From: an uncultured Acidobacteriia bacterium
Lineage (GTDB): Bacteria > Acidobacteriota > Terriglobia > Bryobacterales > Bryobacteraceae
NCBI GenBank assembly: GCA_903929755.1
Contig: CAIYVZ010000001.1
Location: 1 to 64,000 of the forward strand
DNA: 64,000 nucleotides
Reading direction: 5' to 3'
This document shows, in pieces, positions 1 through 7,515 of this stretch. Both the position numbers and the translations under genes were made by a program. The notes below the pieces were generated by a model that saw only the letters and a list, made by a program, of their open reading frames with translations, did no database searches and had not been told where the DNA came from. How positions within the stretch are numbered: the stretch's first letter is position 1; each line of letters opens with the position of its first letter.

Positions 1-78
1 CGCCAAGCCATCCGGCCCGATCACTTTCCCGCCACTCGTGGCGATCAACTCGTCAATTATCTCTTTTCTGATTGTCAT
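1..78 (-). CDS. IS256-type transposase, N-terminal fragment (partial)
   Basis: Only the first 26 codons are visible, reading from the ATG at 78-76 to the left edge. The peptide starts MTIRKEIIDELIA and reaches a GPDGL motif at about residues 21-25. Mutator-type transposases often begin with a short KE-x-LDELL helix and a GPDGL segment before the conserved core. The DDE catalytic residues lie outside the window, so whether the element is active cannot be judged. The call rests on a short N-terminal resemblance plus the IS-like end next to it. Confidence 0.45.
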   Translation of the reverse strand, partial: MTIRKEIIDELIATSGGKVIGPDGLA

Positions 79-140
79 GCCGTTCTCCTATGGTCTTACT
101 CACCGGAGAACCGCGTTTACACAATCCTTTGTACACCCTC
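1..140 (-). mobile_element. End of an IS256-type insertion sequence (cut by window edge)
   Basis: The minus strand opens a coding frame that looks like the N-terminus of a mutator (IS256) transposase. Just outside its start codon, at about 118-140, is a TTACACA / TTTGTACA / CCCTC pattern like the termini of this IS family. The boundary near 140 is inferred from that pattern, since the other end and any target duplication lie outside the window. The element stops about 40 bp before the DUF4331 start codon, so it has landed in that gene's promoter or leader. Confidence 0.45.
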
Positions 141-179
141 CTTTTCGAGGCGTGCCGCAAATCAGGAAGGATCCAAAAG

Positions 180-1610
180 ATGCTAAATACAGTTAAGCGA
201 ATCGCCGCGCTGGCCTCCATTGCCTGCGCGACGACATTCGCCGCCAGTCACCGCAACGGACCGCTTCTGCTCGAAGATCAGACCGCCAATCTGAACGACC
301 TTTATGCGTTCCGCAGTTATGAACAGGGCCGTTCCGATAAGGTTGTGATGAGCATGAGTGTGCAGGGGTTTCAGAACCCCGACAACGGGCCGAGTTACTA
401 CAAGTTTTCCGACAGTGTCCTTTATCGCTTCAATGTGAATAATGCCCGGGGGCTTGACGGGAACCCCGATCTGCAGGTGGATCTGGTGTTCCAGACGCAG
501 CTGCGGCCGAACCCTACGTTCGTTTCGTACTTCGGGGCCATGAAGGGGATCGACGATCCGGGGATATTTCTTTATCAGACTTACGTGGTGGTGATTCGGA
601 ATCTGAAGACGAATCAGGCAACGTTTTTCACGACGGATGCGAACGGGCATGCTTTATCGGTGGCGCCTCCGAATCTGGGGCCGAAATCGACGCCAAATTA
701 TGAACAGAACTTTGGGCAGCCATCGATTTTCACGCTGTCGAACGGGATGAGGGTGTTTGCCGGGCCTCGCGACGACGCGTTCTACTTTGACAGTGCTGCT
801 ACGTTCGACACATTGAACTTCCGTGCGCCCGCTCCAATTCTGACGGGTGCGGCGGATACGGCGCCTGGACCTTCGGGGCCGGTAGATGGCTTTGCGGGAT
901 ATAACATCAGCCTGATTGCTTTGGAAGTGCCGATTAGTTTCCTGACGGCGGATGGTTCCGTGCCGACGGACGCGAAAGCCGCGAATGCGAAGGTTGGTAT
1001 CTGGGCTTCGACGCATCGTCAGATTGTGACGGTACGGCCGAGTCCATCCGACCCGATCCACTATGGCAACTATGTGCAGGTGGACCGTGTGGGGAATCCG
1101 TTGACGGTGGAAGCATTGATTCCGTTGCCGGTGAAGGATTACTGGAACCGGAGCGATCCGGCGAATGACCAGCAGTTTGCGAAATACATTGGCGACCCGT
1201 TCTTCGCGAGCGGCATTCTGAATGGCGTGTTTGGCCTGAAGGTACCGCCTGCTCCACGTAACGACCTGCTTGGTGTGTTCGTGCCGGATATTACGCGGAT
1301 TGATCTGACGATTGAGCCGACTGCGATGGCGAATCAGAATCGGCTGGGGCCTTTGGCCGGCGACAATGCGGGGTGGCCGTTCGGTGGCCGGCGTCCAATT
1401 GACGATGTGGTTGATATCGGATTTCGGGCGCTGGGTGGGGTACTGGTACCGGGCTTTGGGGTGGCTCCGAACACGCAGTTGGGCGATGGCGTGAACTCAA
1501 ACGATGTGCCGCTGCTGAACCGCTTCCCGTTCCATGCCGCGCCTCATGCTGGTTTCAAGCACAGCCAGGCGGAAGGTACGAATGGCAAGGGTCAAGTAAC
1601 TGGCCAGTAA
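180..1610 (+). CDS. DUF4331 family exported protein
   Basis: A 476-residue protein of unknown function. I chose the ATG at 180 because a strong AGGAAGGA ribosome site lies about 8 nt upstream and because the peptide then begins with a signal sequence (MLNTVKRIAALASIACA). An in-frame start at 72 would lie inside the IS end. Right after the signal peptide is the SHRNGP...DLYAF segment typical of the DUF4331 N-terminus, where the family usually reads SHREAP...D-x-TDVYAF. The family is exported and scattered through environmental bacteria, and its biochemical role is not known to me. A TPR protein and a HEAT-repeat protein follow on the same strand. That arrangement suggests a common surface or periplasmic process, which is inference. 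Confidence 0.85.
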   Translation: MLNTVKRIAALASIACATTFAASHRNGPLLLEDQTANLNDLYAFRSYEQGRSDKVVMSMSVQGFQNPDNGPSYYKFSDSVLYRFNVNNARGLDGNPDLQVDLVFQTQLRPNPTFVSYFGAMKGIDDPGIFLYQTYVVVIRNLKTNQATFFTTDANGHALSVAPPNLGPKSTPNYEQNFGQPSIFTLSNGMRVFAGPRDDAFYFDSAATFDTLNFRAPAPILTGAADTAPGPSGPVDGFAGYNISLIALEVPISFLTADGSVPTDAKAANAKVGIWASTHRQIVTVRPSPSDPIHYGNYVQVDRVGNPLTVEALIPLPVKDYWNRSDPANDQQFAKYIGDPFFASGILNGVFGLKVPPAPRNDLLGVFVPDITRIDLTIEPTAMANQNRLGPLAGDNAGWPFGGRRPIDDVVDIGFRALGGVLVPGFGVAPNTQLGDGVNSNDVPLLNRFPFHAAPHAGFKHSQAEGTNGKGQVTGQ

Positions 1611-1620
1611 GTTGTTGACT

Positions 1621-1660
1621 GGGGGCCGTCCGCGCTTGCCAGGGGCGGCCCCGGCATTTT
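1621..1660 (+). terminator. GC-rich hairpin between DUF4331 and TPR genes
   Basis: GGGGCCG near 1622 pairs with CGGCCCC near 1647-1653 around a GC-rich loop, and a short TTTT follows at 1657-1660. It could stop or attenuate transcription before the TPR gene 20 bp downstream. The T-run is short, so it may only be an mRNA-stabilising stem. Confidence 0.4.
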
Positions 1661-1680
1661 CCGATAAGTGGACAAAGACA

Positions 1681-2970
1681 ATGAAACGTATCGCTATTTC
1701 TGTATTGTTCGTTAGTTCAGCCTTTGGGCAGCGTACTCCGGGGTCGGAGCGCCTGGCACAGGCTTATCAGGACCGGATTCTGACGGAGTCTACTTCGTCG
1801 ATGAAGACGGATGAACATATCTCGATGTACGAGACGCTGATCCAGGCTCAACCGGAGGTTCCGCATTATCAGAATCTGCTGGCGGGGGCTTATATCCAGA
1901 AGGTCCGGGAGTCAATGGATTACAGCTATCTGGACCGGGCAGCGGGGCTGCTGAGCGCTGTGCTGGGGGCGGATGCGAAGAACTATGAGGCAGCGCGGCT
2001 GCGAACGGAGATTGCACTGGAGCGGCATGAGTTTCAGACTGCGGCGGAGTACTCGCGGAAGCTGACGGAATGGTCGGCGGGCGATTCGTGGAACTGGGGG
2101 ACGCTGGGAGATGCGCTGACGGAGATGGGGGATTACCGGGAGGCGGGCGAGGCTTATCAGAAGATGGTGAATCTGCGGCCAGACCTTTCGAGTTATAACC
2201 GGGCGGCGTATTTTCGGTTTCTCTATGGCGACACGGAGAATGCGGTGAAGATTATGAAGATGGCGGTTAGCGCGGGGAGTCCGATGCCGGAGAATACGGC
2301 GTGGTGCGAGGTGGAGCTGGGGAAGATCTATTTGAAGTCAGGGAAGGTTGCGGAGGCGGCACAGACGTTCCAGGCGGCGTTGCGGCGGTTCCCGGGGTAC
2401 CATCCGGCGCTGGCAGGGTTGGCGCAGACGTTTGCGGCTGCGCAGGAGTGGAAGCAGGCGATTGAGTATATGAAGCGCGCGCATGCGGCGACTCCGTTAC
2501 CGGATTATGTAGGGGCGCTATACGACTACTACTCGGCGGCGGGCGAGGTGAAAGAGGCGGCAAAGCAGAAAGAGCTGATTCAGGTGATTGATCAGCTGGG
2601 GCAGGCGGCGAGGGAGAAGGCGAACCGGAATATCGCGATGATCTATGCGGACCATGACTGGCATTTGGGGCGGGCTTTGGAGCTGGCGAAGAATGAGTTA
2701 GAAGTTCGGGGGGATATCTATAGTTACGACGCTTTGGCGTGGGCGCTTTATAAGAACGGCAAGTTTGGTGAGGCGGGGGAGGCGATGAAGAGAGCGATGC
2801 AGCTGGGGACGCCGGAGGCTTCGTTTTACTACCATGCTGGGCTGATTGCGAACGCGCTGGGGAAGAAAGAGGAGGCGCGGACGCAGTTGAAGAAGGCGCT
2901 GGAGTTGAATCCGAATTTCGACGCGCGGCAGGCGCAGGTGGCGGGGAAGACTTTACAGGAGTTGTCATGA
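1681..2970 (+). CDS. Exported tetratricopeptide-repeat protein
   Basis: A 429-residue protein with a short signal peptide (MKRIAISVLFVSSAFG). The rest is alpha-helical with several TPR-like 34-residue units. These are clearest at about 130-190 (WNWGTLGDALTEMGDYREA) and at the C-terminus, where the last repeat has the classic A-x-x-x-LGKKEEA pattern followed by LELNPNFD. I used the ATG at 1681 because the upstream extension lacks signal-peptide character and contains the intergenic hairpin. TPR arrays are protein-interaction scaffolds and no enzyme domain is visible. The stop codon overlaps the start of the HEAT-repeat gene by 4 bp (ATGA), so the two are almost certainly co-translated. Confidence 0.8.
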   Translation: MKRIAISVLFVSSAFGQRTPGSERLAQAYQDRILTESTSSMKTDEHISMYETLIQAQPEVPHYQNLLAGAYIQKVRESMDYSYLDRAAGLLSAVLGADAKNYEAARLRTEIALERHEFQTAAEYSRKLTEWSAGDSWNWGTLGDALTEMGDYREAGEAYQKMVNLRPDLSSYNRAAYFRFLYGDTENAVKIMKMAVSAGSPMPENTAWCEVELGKIYLKSGKVAEAAQTFQAALRRFPGYHPALAGLAQTFAAAQEWKQAIEYMKRAHAATPLPDYVGALYDYYSAAGEVKEAAKQKELIQVIDQLGQAAREKANRNIAMIYADHDWHLGRALELAKNELEVRGDIYSYDALAWALYKNGKFGEAGEAMKRAMQLGTPEASFYYHAGLIANALGKKEEARTQLKKALELNPNFDARQAQVAGKTLQELS

Positions 2971-3692
2971 GGATCGCTTTGCTGCTGGTGTTGGCCGGGC
3001 GGCTGATGGCGGGAGCTTTTGAGACTTTCACGGATAACAGCCTGAACTATACGCAGAGGGTTGAGGGGTGTTTGGGGCTACGGGGGAACAAGTCAGCGGA
3101 GGTGCTGGACGCGATGCGGGCGGCGATGGAGAATAGCCATTTGCAGGCTTGCGCGGGGGCGAATCTGCGGATGGCCGGGGCGGCGGAGCGGTTGGTGGAT
3201 GCGGCTTCGAGTGCGGATGCGGGAGCCCGGGCGGTGGCGGTTCGGGAGTTGGGGACGATGCAGAGGGCGGAGTTTTTGCCGGTGCTGCGGCAGGCGGCTG
3301 AGGATGCGGAGTTGATTGTGGCGAGCAACGCGGTGGAGGGGTTGGTTCGGTATGAGGATCATGCGTCGGCTCCGCAGTTGCGGGAGATTGCTTTGCTGGG
3401 TGGGGTGATGACTCCGCTGGCGCTGGATCCGCTGACGGATTGGGGGGATGCGGCGGCGATAGGGATTGCGCGGAAGTTGCTGGTAAGGCAAGAGCCGGGG
3501 GATCAGCTGGTGGGGATTCGGGTGGTTGGGTTGCTGGGGGACGCGTCGGATTTGCCGAGTTTAAGAGAATTGGCGAAGAACGATATGGCTATGGGGAACG
3601 GGAGCCGGGGGTTTGGGTTGATGCCGGCGATTAGTTTGGCTCGGGCGGCGAAGACGGCGATGGAGGGGATTGAGCGGCGCGCGGGGAAGTGA
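2967..3692 (+). CDS. Exported HEAT-repeat protein
   Basis: A 241-residue protein with a short signal peptide (MRIALLLVLAGRLMAG) followed by helical repeats of HEAT / PBS-lyase type. Visible units include AVRELGTMQRAEFLPVLRQA, VASNAVEGLVRYEDH and VGIRVVGLLGDASDLPSLRE. Such repeats form a solenoid that binds proteins, and no catalytic motif is seen. Its ATG overlaps the TPR gene stop (ATGA), so it is coupled to that gene. A second, decayed copy of the 3' end of this gene lies at 6458-6580, with an internal deletion but the frame kept. That shows this region has undergone local duplication. Confidence 0.75.
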   Translation: MRIALLLVLAGRLMAGAFETFTDNSLNYTQRVEGCLGLRGNKSAEVLDAMRAAMENSHLQACAGANLRMAGAAERLVDAASSADAGARAVAVRELGTMQRAEFLPVLRQAAEDAELIVASNAVEGLVRYEDHASAPQLREIALLGGVMTPLALDPLTDWGDAAAIGIARKLLVRQEPGDQLVGIRVVGLLGDASDLPSLRELAKNDMAMGNGSRGFGLMPAISLARAAKTAMEGIERRAGK

Positions 3693-3714
3693 GCAGGGAT
3701 ACCAGGACAATTCG

Positions 3715-3954
3715 GGAGCACCGGCTCGCGAGCCTGGCGGTTTTTAGTGATGATGCGGTGGCGGCGGGTTTCGTACAGGGCCGTGTTGGAGAAGGCCTAT
3801 TGTCCTTGCACCACGTGCGGGCGTGGGCTTGGGCGGAATCGGCATGGATCTCATCGGCCTGGCGATGGAGACCGAGGCCCATGGTGTTGAATTCAATGTT
3901 TTTGGCCCGGTTCATGCGCCAGTGGTCGATCATGCGCTTGGGTAACTGGCTCAT
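3715..3954 (-). pseudogene. Decayed unidentified gene fragment
   Basis: The 400-bp stretch between the HEAT gene and the sulfatase has no convincing intact gene. On the minus strand a coding-like frame starts at ATG 3954 (MSQLPKRMIDHWRMNR, later LHRQADEIHADSAQAHAR) with high GC at third positions. It loses that character near 3800. Protein-like sequence then continues in another frame (NTALYETRRHRIITKNRQAR). I read this as one old gene broken by a frameshift and a stop. I do not recognise the family. Confidence 0.3.
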
Positions 3955-4094
3955 TGAAGTGGTCCCTGCTGAAGTTGGTTGCCGGAACAACCTGCTTCTA
4001 AAATGCGCCAGTTTCTTGCTCCAGTAATTGCCCGGCCCGCATCGGAGGCTTAACATGGGCCTATGACTTCCACCTGCGCGCTGAAGGCGCCGAA

Positions 4095-5465
4095 ATGAGC
4101 ACGCGCCGCAATTTTCTAATGGGTGCCGCATCCGCCACGGCGCTTTCCGCCGCGCAGGGACAGGCGGTCAAGCCGAATATTATTTATCTGCACTCCCACG
4201 ATTCCGGCCGCTATCTCCAGCCCTTCGGCCATGCCGTGCCGACGCCGAATCTGCAGCGCCTGGCGCGCGAGGGGGTGCTCTTCCGGCAGGCTTTCAGCGC
4301 GGCACCTACGTGCTCGCCGAGCCGTTCCGCGTTGCTCACTGGCCAGTGCCCGCATCGCAACGGGATGCTCGGTCTTGCCCACCGCGGCTTCCGCATGGAC
4401 GACTACAACAGGCACATTCTGCATACCTTGCGCCCGGCCGGTTATTATTCGGTGCTGGCTGGTTTACAGCACATTGCGGCCGATGCCGCTGTCCTCGGGT
4501 TTGACGAAGTATTGAAACCGAAGTCGACCATGGCCGCAGCTGTGACTCCGGGCGCGGTTGAGTTCCTGAACCGTGCGCACAGTGCCCCGTTCTTTCTCGA
4601 CGTCGGATTCTTTGAGACCCACCGCGAGTATCCCGCGCCCACTACCGCCGACGATCCGCGCTATACCCTGCCTCCCGCGCCAATACCTGATACGCCGGAG
4701 ACACGCCTCGATACCGCCGGGTATCATTCGAGTGCGCGCAATCTGGACCACGCGGTCGGCCAGATCCTGGATGCGCTCGATCGCAACGGACTTACAGGCA
4801 ACACAATCGTAATCAGTACCACAGACCACGGCGTCGCTTTTCCTCTGATGAAGTGCAATCTGGAAGACAGCGGCTGGGGCGTTTCGCTGATTATGCGCGG
4901 TCCCGGCGGATTCACCGGCGGGAAGGTGATCGACGCTTTGATCTCGCAGCTGGATATTTATCCGACGCTTTGCGATCTGGTCGGGGTGGCGCATCCAGCG
5001 TGGCTGGAAGGCAAGTCCATGATGCCGATTATTCGCGGCGAGGCGAAAGAGATCAATGAAGAGATCTTCGCCGAGGTGACTTATCATGCGGCTTACGAAC
5101 CCAAACGTGCGGTCCGAACGCGGGGCTGGAAGTACATTCGCCGCTTCGGCGATAAACACACGCCGGTACTTCCGAACTGCGACGATGGCCTGAGCAAGAG
5201 TCTCTGGCTGGAATACGGCTGGAAGAATATGCGCCTGCCGGAAGAGAGCCTGTACAACCTCATCTTCGACCCTCACGAACAGAACAATCTCGCCACTGAC
5301 CCCGGATCGCAAGTCATGCTGAAAGAAATGAGCGGACGCCTTGATGGTTGGATGCGCCGCACCGACGACCCGCTGCTAAAGGGCCCCGTACCCGCACCGC
5401 ACGGGTCGCAGGTCAATAATCCCGAGGGCCTTTCGCCGAGGGAGATACCGGACAAGGTGGCGTAA
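4095..5465 (+). CDS. Tat-exported sulfatase (arylsulfatase family)
   Basis: A 456-residue enzyme of the formylglycine-dependent sulfatase family, which hydrolyses sulfate esters or sulfamates. The N-terminus is a Tat signal (MSTRRNFLMGAASATALSAA). The signature C-S-P-S-R at residues 73-77 holds the cysteine that the maturase converts to formylglycine, and LLTG follows as in the family. The usual metal-binding DD near the N-terminus reads HSHD-S-G here, which resembles the heparan N-sulfatase-like branch. Other active-site pieces are STTDHG near residue 240 and DPHEQNNLA near the C-terminus, typical of bacterial sulfatases. No maturase gene is visible in the window. The substrate is unknown. 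An orphan Tat signal stub follows 11 bp downstream. Confidence 0.88.
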   Translation: MSTRRNFLMGAASATALSAAQGQAVKPNIIYLHSHDSGRYLQPFGHAVPTPNLQRLAREGVLFRQAFSAAPTCSPSRSALLTGQCPHRNGMLGLAHRGFRMDDYNRHILHTLRPAGYYSVLAGLQHIAADAAVLGFDEVLKPKSTMAAAVTPGAVEFLNRAHSAPFFLDVGFFETHREYPAPTTADDPRYTLPPAPIPDTPETRLDTAGYHSSARNLDHAVGQILDALDRNGLTGNTIVISTTDHGVAFPLMKCNLEDSGWGVSLIMRGPGGFTGGKVIDALISQLDIYPTLCDLVGVAHPAWLEGKSMMPIIRGEAKEINEEIFAEVTYHAAYEPKRAVRTRGWKYIRRFGDKHTPVLPNCDDGLSKSLWLEYGWKNMRLPEESLYNLIFDPHEQNNLATDPGSQVMLKEMSGRLDGWMRRTDDPLLKGPVPAPHGSQVNNPEGLSPREIPDKVA

Positions 5466-5476
5466 CAGTCCAGTCC

Positions 5477-5584
5477 ATGCTCACAAACATTTCCAGACGC
5501 GACCTGTTGGGATCGCTCGGCGCGCTCACAGCCGCCGGAGCTGCTGCCCAGTCCGACGCAGCCTCCAGCCGTATTGCCCCGTAA
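5477..5584 (+). pseudogene. Orphan Tat signal peptide stub (truncated exported protein)
   Basis: A 35-codon open frame starts at ATG 5477 and stops at TAA 5582. It reads as little more than a Tat signal: NISRRDLLGSLGALTAAGAA, then a few polar residues. Twin-arginine, hydrophobic stretch and an A-x-A-like region are all present, but no mature domain follows. The simplest reading is that the gene originally downstream of the sulfatase was deleted, leaving its export signal. It could still be translated with the sulfatase. Confidence 0.5.
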
Positions 5585-5644
5585 CGCAGATTTGAGGCCC
5601 CGCGGGGAGCGTTGCCCATCGTGAACGGGGCCTGTGCAGAAGCT

Positions 5645-5675
5645 GGTTGGCCAGGCGCAGCACGCCTGGCCAACC
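5645..5675. terminator. Perfect 13-bp hairpin between convergent genes
   Basis: GGTTGGCCAGGCG at 5645-5657 is exactly complementary to CGCCTGGCCAACC at 5663-5675, with a 5-nt loop. It lies between the sulfatase/stub (plus) and the PEP-CTERM gene (minus), where a bidirectional terminator would be expected. There is no T-run on either side, so an mRNA 3'-end protector or a factor-assisted terminator is as likely as an intrinsic one. Confidence 0.45.
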
Positions 5676-5710
5676 AAGTGACCTATTGATTCCGGCAGGT
5701 GGTGGACGCG

Positions 5711-6376
5711 CTACGTCTTCTTGCGGAATGCGCAGCCAAGTACGGCCAGGCCCGCGCCCATCAGGACGGCTGCGGCCGGTTCGGGGGTGGCGCTGCCAGA
5801 ACTGCCGGTGCCCTCGAAGCGCAGGTTGTCGAAGACGTAGTTGAAGGTGCTGGAGGGAGAGGAATTGGGGTGATACGAGATATCAAGGACCGCAATATCG
5901 GTGGCTTCCTCGAGGCCAGCAAATCCCGCCAGTCCAGCAGGGACCGTTGCCCCGACAAAATTTTGGGTTTCGAGCAGAGCGTTCGAACCGTCGTAGGCCG
6001 CCATCGTGAAGAAACTATCGAGGGACAGTCCGAAATCCATCCCAACCCGATTCACCGGCACGGAAAAAGAGAGGAGCAGGTGCGGGAAATTTCCTCCGCC
6101 GCCCTGGTTGACGAACACTGCGTTGGGCAGCGAGGCGGACGGCAGCAAGGTTGCGAGGTAAGTATTCGCCGTCGCCGTGGCATTACTGAAGGTTACGCCC
6201 TGCCCGGCATATTGATTGGTTACTACGTCTCCACATCCCAGGCAGGAATCGCCAGTCAGGCCGTCGAAGTTGATGACTGTGGCGCTGCCCGAGAATCCGC
6301 CCACTCCGATGGTTCCTGCGTGTAGTACAGAAAGCGACAGGATTGCGCCCATCGCGACACAGATAGTTTTCTTCAT
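5711..6376 (-). CDS. PEP-CTERM sorting domain protein
   Basis: A 221-residue secreted protein. It has an N-terminal signal peptide (MKKTICVAMGAILSLSVLHAG), a beta-rich middle with GLTGDSCLGCGDVVTNQYAG and Asn/Gly-rich strands, and a C-terminal PEP-CTERM tail at about 197-221 (PEPAAAVLMGAGLAVLGCAF then RKK). That tail is recognised by exosortase and is usual in polysaccharide-producing Gram-negatives. The middle resembles PEP-CTERM lectin-like or choice-of-anchor proteins. A clear AGGAGAACC ribosome site precedes the ATG at 6376. No exosortase is seen in this window. The function is surface or matrix related by analogy only. Confidence 0.85.
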   Translation of the reverse strand: MKKTICVAMGAILSLSVLHAGTIGVGGFSGSATVINFDGLTGDSCLGCGDVVTNQYAGQGVTFSNATATANTYLATLLPSASLPNAVFVNQGGGGNFPHLLLSFSVPVNRVGMDFGLSLDSFFTMAAYDGSNALLETQNFVGATVPAGLAGFAGLEEATDIAVLDISYHPNSSPSSTFNYVFDNLRFEGTGSSGSATPEPAAAVLMGAGLAVLGCAFRKKT

Positions 6377-6457
6377 AGTGTTGGTTCTCCTGTGGCCTAA
6401 TCAGGCCAATTTTTCTGAGATTGTACCATCTCTCGCCAACGAAGTTGTGCGTGGAGA

Positions 6458-6580
6458 ATTGCGCGGAAGTTGCTGGCACAGGAAGAGCCGGGGAGCGGGA
6501 GCAGGGGGTTTGGGTTGATGCCGGCGATTCGTTTGGCTCGGGCGGCGAAGACGGCGATGGAGGGGCGGGCGGGGCGGTGA
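6458..6580 (+). pseudogene. Decayed 3' copy of the HEAT-repeat gene
   Basis: This 41-codon piece reads IARKLLAQEEP then GSGSRGFGLMPAIRLARAAK and ends in the same A-K-T-A-M-E-G motif and stop as the intact HEAT gene at 2967-3692. Relative to the intact gene it lacks roughly 100 bp between two AGCCGGGG repeats, which suggests a slippage or recombination deletion that kept the frame. An in-frame TGA lies 48-50 bp upstream and there is no start codon, so it is not expressed as a protein. Confidence 0.7.
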
Positions 6581-6589
6581 CGCTGCGGG

Positions 6590-7051
6590 TCACTTCGCGC
6601 GGTAGATCGTCTTGTAACCGCCGTGGATTCCCCAGCCGATGCCGAGGCCAATGGCCGCTCCGATGGCGGTTCCGGCGGCGGTGACGGCGGCTTTGTCGGC
6701 TTGGCCTTCGTTGGAGAGATACGCTCCGATGGCGGCTCCGGCGGCGAGGCCTCCCGCTGCTCCGATGGCGGTTCCGACGATTCTGCCGGTGTTGGAACTG
6801 TTTTGTTTAGTACCTACGGTGGCGATTTCAGGGCGAGGGATGGTTACCTCGCCCTTTTTCGTTTGGACCGTGATGGCATCGGGCGTGGAGGCTGTGAATT
6901 GGCCATGGATTTCGCTCCCGGTTTTGCGGGTGACTTCGATGGCTTCACCTTTCTTCAGCGCGGCGAGGTTGTCCCACGAGGTCAGGTCCTTTGCTTGCGC
7001 GGACAGGACGAGAGCGACGATGAGTGCCGGGACGAGGGCGAGTTGCCTCAT
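6590..7051 (-). CDS. Exported glycine-zipper protein
   Basis: A 153-residue protein with a signal peptide ending near AQA-K (residues 19-21). It has a small beta domain with a QTKKGEVTIPRPEIATVG segment (about 62-83), and then a glycine-zipper membrane-like region (about 88-145) rich in small residues: GRIVGTAIGAAGGLAAGAAI and GTAIGAAIGLGIGWGI. The N-terminal part resembles bacterial Sm-like or PRC-like surface domains. It starts 3 bp after the bcp stop and closes the gatB-bcp operon. A role in outer-membrane insertion or stress is inferred from the zipper only. Confidence 0.75.
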   Translation of the reverse strand: MRQLALVPALIVALVLSAQAKDLTSWDNLAALKKGEAIEVTRKTGSEIHGQFTASTPDAITVQTKKGEVTIPRPEIATVGTKQNSSNTGRIVGTAIGAAGGLAAGAAIGAYLSNEGQADKAAVTAAGTAIGAAIGLGIGWGIHGGYKTIYRAK

Positions 7052-7053
7052 CG

Positions 7054-7503
7054 TTAGAGAGCTCCGAGAACCTCTTCGGCGTGGCCTTCGGGCTTCACCT
7101 TGTCGAAGATTTTGGTGATGACGCCGTTTTCGATGACGAAGGTGGTGCGGGCGACGCCCATCACCTTTTTGCCGTACATGTTCTTTTCCTTCATGACGAA
7201 GTAGGCGTTGGCGATTTCCTTTTCGGCGTCGGCGAGAAGGGTGAAGGGGAAGTTGAACTTTTCTTTAAACTTCGCCTGCGCCTTGGGGGTGTCAGGGGAG
7301 ACTCCGATGATGGTGGCGCCTTTGGACTGGAATTTCTTAACGGTGTCGCGGAATTCACAGCTCTCGATGGTGCAGCCGGGGGTATCGGCGCGGGGATAGA
7401 AGTAGAGAACGATGCGCTCGCTTTGGTGCTGGGCGAGGTCGAATTCTTCTCCCGAGTCGGTCAGAACTTTGAACAGGGGTGCTTTGTCGCCTTCTTTGAG
7501 CAT
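7054..7503 (-). CDS. bcp: Thioredoxin-dependent peroxiredoxin, BCP/PrxQ type
   Basis: A 149-residue thiol peroxidase that reduces hydrogen peroxide and organic hydroperoxides using thioredoxin. The active-site segment PRADTPGCTIESCEFRD carries the peroxidatic cysteine in TPGCT and the resolving cysteine five residues later, which is the PrxQ/BCP arrangement. Length and the conserved ending (GVARTTFVIENGVITK) are normal for the family. An AAGGA ribosome site lies about 10 nt before the ATG. It starts 12 bp after gatB and is followed 2 bp later by a glycine-zipper gene, so all three probably share one transcript. Confidence 0.95.
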   Translation of the reverse strand: MLKEGDKAPLFKVLTDSGEEFDLAQHQSERIVLYFYPRADTPGCTIESCEFRDTVKKFQSKGATIIGVSPDTPKAQAKFKEKFNFPFTLLADAEKEIANAYFVMKEKNMYGKKVMGVARTTFVIENGVITKIFDKVKPEGHAEEVLGAL

Positions 7504-7515
7504 GTTGTTTGTTCC

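Noticed and set aside
3689-4027. 112-codon plus-strand frame between the HEAT and sulfatase genes
   Set aside because: Composition is not coding-like and there is no ribosome site. The minus strand reads more like a decayed gene.
4063-4098. 11-codon leader peptide overlapping the sulfatase start
   Set aside because: No ribosome site, attenuator stem or conserved codon run was seen. It is probably chance.
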